Below, piece after piece: positions 60,137 to 64,000 of a stretch of 64,000 nt of DNA. This DNA comes from Clostridiaceae bacterium (lineage in GTDB: Bacteria > Bacillota > Clostridia > Lachnospirales > Lachnospiraceae). The first letter of the stretch is position 1. Each line of letters starts with the position of its first letter. The position numbers and the translations under genes are program-made. Below the pieces are notes generated by a model. That model worked only from the letters and a program-made list of their open reading frames with translations. It was not told the DNA's origin and ran no database searches. The DNA lies in NCBI GenBank assembly GCA_910574345.1, contig CAJSZV010000012.1:62001-126000 (forward strand), read 5' to 3'.

Positions 60137-61293
60137 GCTTGTTCCCTGTTTCGTGCAGGCGGCTTTGGTCCAAGAAACTGATAGAAGTAAGTCTTCATCA
60201 TTCCATTGTAGATTTTCCGGTTTTTATCTGCCTTCCTTCCAATATATCTCTCGGCATCTTCATAGGCCGTAATAAGATATGCAGACCATGAATCCAGGGC
60301 CCTTACTCGTTCCCCGAATTCCCTGTACAGCGCCGGCAGATTTTCTTTTTCCTCAATTCTCTCCCCGTAGGGGGGATTGGTAATGATAAAACCGTACTTT
60401 TTGGGATGGCTTAAGGCGCTTACAGATCTCTGCTGAAAATGTATCATGTGACCCACACCTGCAGACTCTGCGTTGGCCCTCGCCGCCTTTATAATGTCTC
60501 CGTCAATGTCATATCCCTGGATATCCACATCTATCCTATCATCTGCAAGTTCATTGGCTTCATCCATAACATCATACCAGCACTTTTTTGAGATCAGATT
60601 CCCCCAGTCCTCCGCCAGAAACGACCGATTCATTCCCGGTGCCATGTTAGCTGCCATCATAGCCGCTTCGATGGGAAATGTTCCGCTTCCGCAGAAAGGG
60701 TCCACCAGAATCCGATCCTTTTTCCAGGGTGTCAGCATGATCAAGGCAGCCGCCAGGGTTTCCGTAATGGGCGCTTTGCTGGTCAATGTCCGGTATCCTC
60801 TCTTGTGCAGAGAATCACCGGATGTATCAATGCCCACGGTCACTTGATCTTTATACAAAAAGACTCTTACCGGATAACTGCTTCCTGTCTCAGGAAACAC
60901 CTCTGTCTTATAAGCGGTCTTCATCCGCTCCACCATGGCTTTTTTCATAATCCGCTGAATGTCCGACGGACTAAACAATTTGCTCTTAATGGAAGAAGCC
61001 TTGGCGACCCAGAACCTGCCGTCTTTGGGAATCAGTTCTTCCCACATAATGGCCTTGGTATTCTGGAACAGCTCTTCAAATGTCTCCGCCCGGAAACTTC
61101 CGGCTTTTAAAAGCACTCTTTCAGCTGTGCGCAGAAATACATTGGCCCGGCACACTGCCTCCCCATCGCCCAGGAATGTGACCCTTCCGTCCTCCACCTG
61201 GGTAATATCATACCCCAGGTCTATAATCTCTCTCTTCAGTACTGCTTCCAGGCCAAAATGGCATGGTGCGATCAGTTCATATCTTCCCTTCAA
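60133..61293 (-). CDS. THUMP-domain class I rRNA (guanine-N2)-methyltransferase, RlmL/YpsC-like
   Basis: 386 aa. An N-terminal THUMP domain (about 1-155) precedes a Rossmann methyltransferase. SAM motif: ILVDPFCGSGTFPIEAAMMA. Catalytic motif: FIITNPPYGERI (NPPY). This is the Firmicutes YpsC type, equivalent to the N-terminal half of E. coli RlmL. It starts at TTG (61291-61293) with AAAGGAG six bases upstream. Second gene of the operon from 61862. Confidence 0.9.
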   Translation of the reverse strand: MKGRYELIAPCHFGLEAVLKREIIDLGYDITQVEDGRVTFLGDGEAVCRANVFLRTAERVLLKAGSFRAETFEELFQNTKAIMWEELIPKDGRFWVAKASSIKSKLFSPSDIQRIMKKAMVERMKTAYKTEVFPETGSSYPVRVFLYKDQVTVGIDTSGDSLHKRGYRTLTSKAPITETLAAALIMLTPWKKDRILVDPFCGSGTFPIEAAMMAANMAPGMNRSFLAEDWGNLISKKCWYDVMDEANELADDRIDVDIQGYDIDGDIIKAARANAESAGVGHMIHFQQRSVSALSHPKKYGFIITNPPYGERIEEKENLPALYREFGERVRALDSWSAYLITAYEDAERYIGRKADKNRKIYNGMMKTYFYQFLGPKPPARNREQA

Positions 61294-61319
61294 CGGTATC
61301 TCCTTTATCCTGTTTCCCT

Positions 61320-61862
61320 TTACAGAGCGATCTCCTTCACCTTGCTGCCTTCAAAATCATAGATGGTAAATACATGTTCGTCAAGAATACCATAGCTGTT
61401 AGGGCTTCCCCCTTTCGGAAGAGATACAGATCCCGGATTCAAGAGGTAACCATCCCCCATAGGCTCTGCCACCGGCAGATGAATATGGCCATGAATGAGC
61501 ACATCTCCAGGCTGCATAGGCGGCAAAACTTCTTTATTATATATGTGGCCGTGTGTTGCATAAAAGATCCTGCCGTTTAAAACCAGCAGAGCATAGTCCG
61601 CCATCATAGGAAATTCCAGCACCATCTGATCCACCTCTGAATCGCAGTTTCCTCTCACTGCATAAATCTCGTTCCTGTACTCATTGAGCATGGACAGAAC
61701 CTGCTTCGGCTCGTACTCTTTAGGGAACTCGTTGCGCGGACCGTGGTACAGAATATCCCCCAAAAGAATCAGACGGGCAGCCCCCGACTTTTTATAAGCT
61801 TCCAATGTCTTTCTGCAAAAATATGCTGAACCATGAATGTCAGATGCAAACATGTATTTCAT
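61320..61862 (-). CDS. yfcE: Phosphodiesterase, YfcE family
   Basis: 180 aa, very close in length to E. coli YfcE. FASDIHGSAYF, LLGDILYHGPRNEFPKEYEP, VRGNCDSEVDQ, ATHGHIYN and LIHGHIHLP provide the metal ligands. The GPRN segment is typical of YfcE proper. First gene of the operon, with a consensus promoter at 61895-61923. The second phosphoesterase (57382-57867) is a distant relative. Confidence 0.92.
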   Translation of the reverse strand: MKYMFASDIHGSAYFCRKTLEAYKKSGAARLILLGDILYHGPRNEFPKEYEPKQVLSMLNEYRNEIYAVRGNCDSEVDQMVLEFPMMADYALLVLNGRIFYATHGHIYNKEVLPPMQPGDVLIHGHIHLPVAEPMGDGYLLNPGSVSLPKGGSPNSYGILDEHVFTIYDFEGSKVKEIAL

Positions 61863-61894
61863 TATTCTTCCTCCTGCTTATCATTTCTGTTAAC

Positions 61895-61923
61895 ATTTTA
61901 AAGCCCCTGCAACTATCTGTCAA
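61895..61923 (-). promoter_or_regulatory. Promoter of the yfcE-rlmL-peptidase-rdgB operon
   Basis: TTGACA (61918-61923), 17 bp, TAAAAT (61895-61900) on the minus strand; AGGAGG is just before the yfcE ATG. Confidence 0.82.
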
Positions 61924-61932
61924 CAGATTCCG

Positions 61933-62253
61933 TCAGTGTATCAGATACTTTCCCCTGTATGCCGCCAGCCCGCAGGCCGTATTGACAACCATATACCCTC
62001 TGGCGGACAAATGGTTGCAGGCCAGCATACTCAAACTTCCTCTTGCACAGTACAAAACCATAGGAATGCCCTCTGCACGTTCCAAGGTTCCTTCTTTAAG
62101 CATTCTCTCCAATTCCTCATAGGGAATATTGACCGCACCTTTCAGATGAGAATATTCATAAGCGTTTCTGCTCCTCAAATCAATCAGTTCCATAGGTCTG
62201 CCGCACATAATCCAGCAATCCAGTTCCCGCATACTGATAGTCGGATAATTCAT
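61933..62253 (-). CDS. Rhodanese-like domain protein
   Basis: 106 aa, one rhodanese domain. MELIDLRSRNAYEYSHLKGAVNIPYEEL is the CH2-type N-terminal signature, and VLYCARGSLSMLACNHL holds the active-site Cys in the loop CARGSLS. It binds sulfur as persulfide and may transfer it; the target is unknown. It is upstream of the yfcE promoter and separated from the Asn-rich gene by a terminator. Confidence 0.88.
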   Translation of the reverse strand: MNYPTISMRELDCWIMCGRPMELIDLRSRNAYEYSHLKGAVNIPYEELERMLKEGTLERAEGIPMVLYCARGSLSMLACNHLSARGYMVVNTACGLAAYRGKYLIH

Positions 62254-62292
62254 CTTCCATCACCTGTCCTTTTCTTACTATCAGTATATGTA

Positions 62293-62323
62293 AAAAGCCG
62301 TCCCATGCTCATGGGGCGGCTTC
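62293..62323 (-). terminator. Terminator of the Asn/Gln-rich small gene
   Basis: AAGCCGCCCCATG and CATGGGACGGCTT form a stem with a 2-nt apex, followed by TTT on the minus strand. Confidence 0.85.
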
Positions 62324-62334
62324 GAGGCGTCAGA

Positions 62335-62496
62335 CTAACGCTGATTGTTGTTCTGACTCTTATTCTGATTGCTGTTCTGGCTGTTATTCTGGCTCTTGTT
62401 CTGATTACTGTTCTGGCTGTTATTCTGGTTGTTGTTCTGATTGTTGTTGTGGCAGTTTCTGGAATCTTCCATATCATTGTAGTTATTTCTTGCCAT
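62335..62496 (-). CDS. Asn/Gln-rich small protein, putative spore protein (53 aa)
   Basis: 53 aa. A short head (MARNNYNDMEDSRNCHNNN) is followed by a repeat of five-residue blocks of the type (N/S)QN(N/S/K)(N/S). The ATG at 62494-62496 lies nine bases after AGGAGGT; an ATG nine bases earlier touches the ribosome binding site. A sigma-G-like promoter (62537-62565) and a terminator (62293-62323) make it a single-gene unit. Similar Asn/Gln-rich short proteins are known in clostridial spores. The single Cys could cross-link. The spore role is an inference. Confidence 0.65.
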   Translation of the reverse strand: MARNNYNDMEDSRNCHNNNQNNNQNNSQNSNQNKSQNNSQNSNQNKSQNNNQR

Positions 62497-62536
62497 GGTA
62501 TTCATACCTCCTGAAAAATAATTTTTGTTACAGGAC

Positions 62537-62565
62537 TAGTATGGCTGCATTGCACTGTTTTATAC
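62537..62565 (-). promoter_or_regulatory. Candidate sigma-G (forespore) promoter
   Basis: GTATA (62561-62565), 17 bp, CATACTA (62537-62543) on the minus strand. This fits the sigma-G consensus GHATR-N17/18-CATNNTA. The transcription start would lie about 35 bases before the ATG of the Asn/Gln-rich gene. Confidence 0.5.
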
Positions 62566-62720
62566 TTGGAATTGCTTTTTTTTCACAATTATATTATAAT
62601 GGAAACGGAGTATGGGTTTCCCTTAAGCCCAAAATCATCCTTATAAAAAGATGGATACTCCCCTCGAAGGAGATCTGTATTCGCAGATTTCCTCTAAACC
62701 GTATTTCCATACGGCTGTCA

Positions 62721-62753
62721 GAAAGAGCCAGGCACCCCCTGCCTGGCTCTTTC
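62721..62753 (-). terminator. Terminator of the NlpC/P60 gene
   Basis: GAAAGAGCCAGGC / GCCTGGCTCTTTC, a perfect 13-bp stem 18 bp after the stop codon. A second small hairpin CCGTAT/ATACGG follows. Confidence 0.82.
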
Positions 62754-62770
62754 TATATCCTTATCTAACC

Positions 62771-63523
62771 TTAATCCCCTAACATGTTCTTTATCTTTGC
62801 CGGAGCTCTGTAATTCCATGGCGACACTTTGATTCCTGTCTTTTCTGTGGAAGCATGAACGACTTGTCCATTCCCTATGTACATGGCCACATGGTTGATC
62901 CGGCCTCCCTTGCCATAAAAGACTAAATCTCCCGGTCTCATCTGGTCAGCACTTACATCAATTCCCTGCTGAGCCTGGGCTCTTGAACTCCGGTTGATGG
63001 GCACTCCTGCACCGTGGAGCATCACATAGCTGGTAAAACCTGAACAGTCCGCTCCGGTGTGAGGGTCGCTGCCGCCTGCACGGTATCTTCCTCCCACAAA
63101 CTGGAGAGCGTAATCCACTAACTCCTGTCTGCGCCCATTGGCAATATCCGCCTGTTTCAACTGCTCCGCTGCTACAGCATTCTCGCTGGCCTCCAGTTCT
63201 TCCTTATCGATGACGGACACGCCGTCCTCCTTAACTGAGATATAGCCTGTGCCGTCGCCTACCTGAATCTCAAGCCATCCGTCGCCCTCATCGGAAAGAA
63301 TATTATAGACCTCTCCCTGGGATGCTTCCTTTAATATGTCCCCAGAATCCATAGACACATATACCGGATGTGTCCCTTCTTCAATTTCAGCTATGTAGTC
63401 TCCCTGGCCAAGAGCCGGTCCCTTCATCACATCCGCTTTCGTCTCGCCGGCAGTTCCCAATGAAAGAACGCTGCACAGCATCAGTGTATACATTCCATAT
63501 CTGAATTTTCTTTTCATATCCAA
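62771..63523 (-). CDS. Secreted NlpC/P60 peptidoglycan endopeptidase with SH3 domain
   Basis: 250 aa. The signal peptide (about 1-30) ends near AGETKADV. An SH3b-like domain (about 45-102, YVSMDSGDILKEASQGEVYNILSDE-type) binds cell wall. The NlpC/P60 domain (about 130-250) has catalytic Cys in HTGADCSGFTSYV and His in RINHVAMYIGNG, with VVHAS. It cleaves peptide stems of peptidoglycan. Single-gene unit with a consensus promoter and a possible WalR box in its leader. Confidence 0.92.
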   Translation of the reverse strand: MDMKRKFRYGMYTLMLCSVLSLGTAGETKADVMKGPALGQGDYIAEIEEGTHPVYVSMDSGDILKEASQGEVYNILSDEGDGWLEIQVGDGTGYISVKEDGVSVIDKEELEASENAVAAEQLKQADIANGRRQELVDYALQFVGGRYRAGGSDPHTGADCSGFTSYVMLHGAGVPINRSSRAQAQQGIDVSADQMRPGDLVFYGKGGRINHVAMYIGNGQVVHASTEKTGIKVSPWNYRAPAKIKNMLGD

Positions 63524-63606
63524 ATCTCCTTACCATTAAGTACTGTTTTGATATCTTTTGTACTTATTTACAACTTCTTACACAGTATTACTATCCTGCG
63601 TTAAGT

Positions 63607-63623
63607 TGTTACAAATATGTTAA
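63607..63623 (+). promoter_or_regulatory. Possible WalR (YycF) box in the NlpC/P60 leader
   Basis: TGTTAC-AAATA-TGTTAA matches the WalR consensus TGTWAH-N5-TGTWAH at every fixed position. It lies just downstream of the NlpC/P60 -10 box, in the orientation opposite to the gene. This position would suit repression. WalR controls cell-wall hydrolases in many Firmicutes. Confidence 0.35.
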
Positions 63624-63633
63624 CTTTTTAATA

Positions 63634-63662
63634 ATTATATTTCATATTTATTACTTTGTCAA
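63634..63662 (-). promoter_or_regulatory. Promoter of the NlpC/P60 gene
   Basis: TTGACA (63657-63662), 17 bp, TATAAT (63634-63639) on the minus strand: full consensus. The leader is about 105 bases. Confidence 0.85.
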
Positions 63663-63746
63663 GAGAAATTAAATTTAAAATTGTTACATTTGGGTTGCAA
63701 AACGATTTTTCTGGAATTTTCGCTTATCCGGCAGGTTCAGAAAATC

Positions 63747-63775
63747 TTGACAACCATTTGTCCCCTGACTAAAAT
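63747..63775 (+). promoter_or_regulatory. Promoter of the lipoprotein gene at the right edge
   Basis: TTGACA (63747-63752), 17 bp, TAAAAT (63770-63775), about 45 bp before the start codon. Confidence 0.8.
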
Positions 63776-63821
63776 ATAAGAAGTCCATTTTTCGATGGCA
63801 ATTTTTAAGGAGGAAAAGATA

Positions 63822-64000
63822 ATGAAAAGCAAACAGTTACACAACAGAATTTTTGCCGCAGCAGCAGCCGTTGCCTTGACATTGTCCATGACAGCCTGCA
63901 AAAGCAACACTCCGACAGCCAGTACTACAGCGGCTCCCGCAACTACGGCCGAGACCACCACAGCTGCCCCGGAGACAACCCAGGCCCCCGAAGGCATTTA
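63822..64000 (+). CDS. Lipoprotein, N-terminal part (cut by window edge)
   Basis: About 59 residues are visible. AAGGAGG lies nine bases before the ATG. Signal peptide with lipobox LSMTAC (Cys26) is followed by a Thr/Ala/Pro/Glu-rich linker (TTAAPATTAETTTAAPETT). The functional domain lies beyond the window. Such linkers are typical of clostridial substrate-binding or peptidyl-prolyl isomerase lipoproteins, but the class cannot be told. Confidence 0.8.
   Translation, partial: MKSKQLHNRIFAAAAAVALTLSMTACKSNTPTASTTAAPATTAETTTAAPETTQAPEGI

Noticed and set aside
63737-63997. Minus-strand 86-codon frame at the right edge
   Set aside because: It is an Ala/Val-rich antisense reading of the lipoprotein linker. 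The plus-strand gene has a promoter, a ribosome binding site and a lipobox.

Overview
The window looks like part of a chromosome from an anaerobic, spore-forming member of the Clostridia, most like the Lachnospiraceae. The reasons are [FeFe]-hydrogenases of the sensory and group-B-like kinds, a CotH/DUF4956/VTC cluster, a Cys-type (anaerobically matured) sulfatase, strong AGGAGG ribosome binding sites, many ABC sugar systems and a candidate sigma-G promoter. Almost all genes lie on the minus strand. The species cannot be named from sequence reading alone.

Layout. 1-3040: ABC exporter with a zinc-ribbon membrane protein. 3163-7804: operon of a [2Fe-2S] protein, a PAS-containing sensory [FeFe]-hydrogenase, a SpoIIE/PP2C phosphatase and a second [FeFe]-hydrogenase, behind a promoter overlapped by a Rex-like operator. 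7923-9712: AT-rich type II restriction-modification pair. 9876-9955: tRNA-Leu. 10071-11666: membrane glucosyltransferase-like protein. 11676-14153: SsuABC/ThiXYZ-type ABC importer. 14403-15162: gene remnant, small ORF and a palindromic repeat. 15172-19076: PTS EIIC and cytoplasmic sulfatase with a divergent RpiR regulator. 19164-26547: GH105 hydrolase, URO-D-family protein and ABC sugar importer, next to a PrpR-type regulator whose ATPase motifs are lost. 26709-32194: CotH, DUF4956, VTC and a two-component system. 32372-38845: SDR, large flavoprotein, ankyrin-GH43 fusion and OYE-type oxidoreductase. 39012-40524: a patch of broken genes. 40654-56385: a long uronate/polysaccharide catabolic locus (three Gfo/Idh/MocA enzymes, two sugar isomerase-like proteins, heparinase II/III-family lyase, YiaK-like dehydrogenase, DHOD-like iron-sulfur protein, LplABC-type importer, membrane AraC sensor). 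56684-57279: five tRNAs (Pro, Gly, Arg, His, Gln). 57382-61862: housekeeping operon (two YfcE-like phosphoesterases, THUMP RNA methyltransferase, papain-like protease, RdgB). 61933-64000: rhodanese, Asn/Gln-rich small protein, NlpC/P60 hydrolase and the start of a lipoprotein gene.

How the parts fit together. Three separate minus-strand carbohydrate loci each pair an importer with cytoplasmic enzymes that have no visible signal peptide (sulfatase, GH105, heparinase-family lyase). This suggests oligosaccharides are imported first and then trimmed inside the cell. The least explained feature is a family of about 150-bp intergenic elements (3114-3161, 15020-15162, 18135-18286). Two full copies keep the same inner motifs, while their outer and inner stems change sequence on both sides and still pair. 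This covariation suggests the folded structure is maintained. One copy lies in the 5' leader of the rpiR-family gene.

Gaps over about 300 bases: 17929-18317 holds a repeat element and two promoters, and 40191-40653 holds decayed coding fragments and a terminator. No CRISPR array, prophage or intact insertion sequence was seen.
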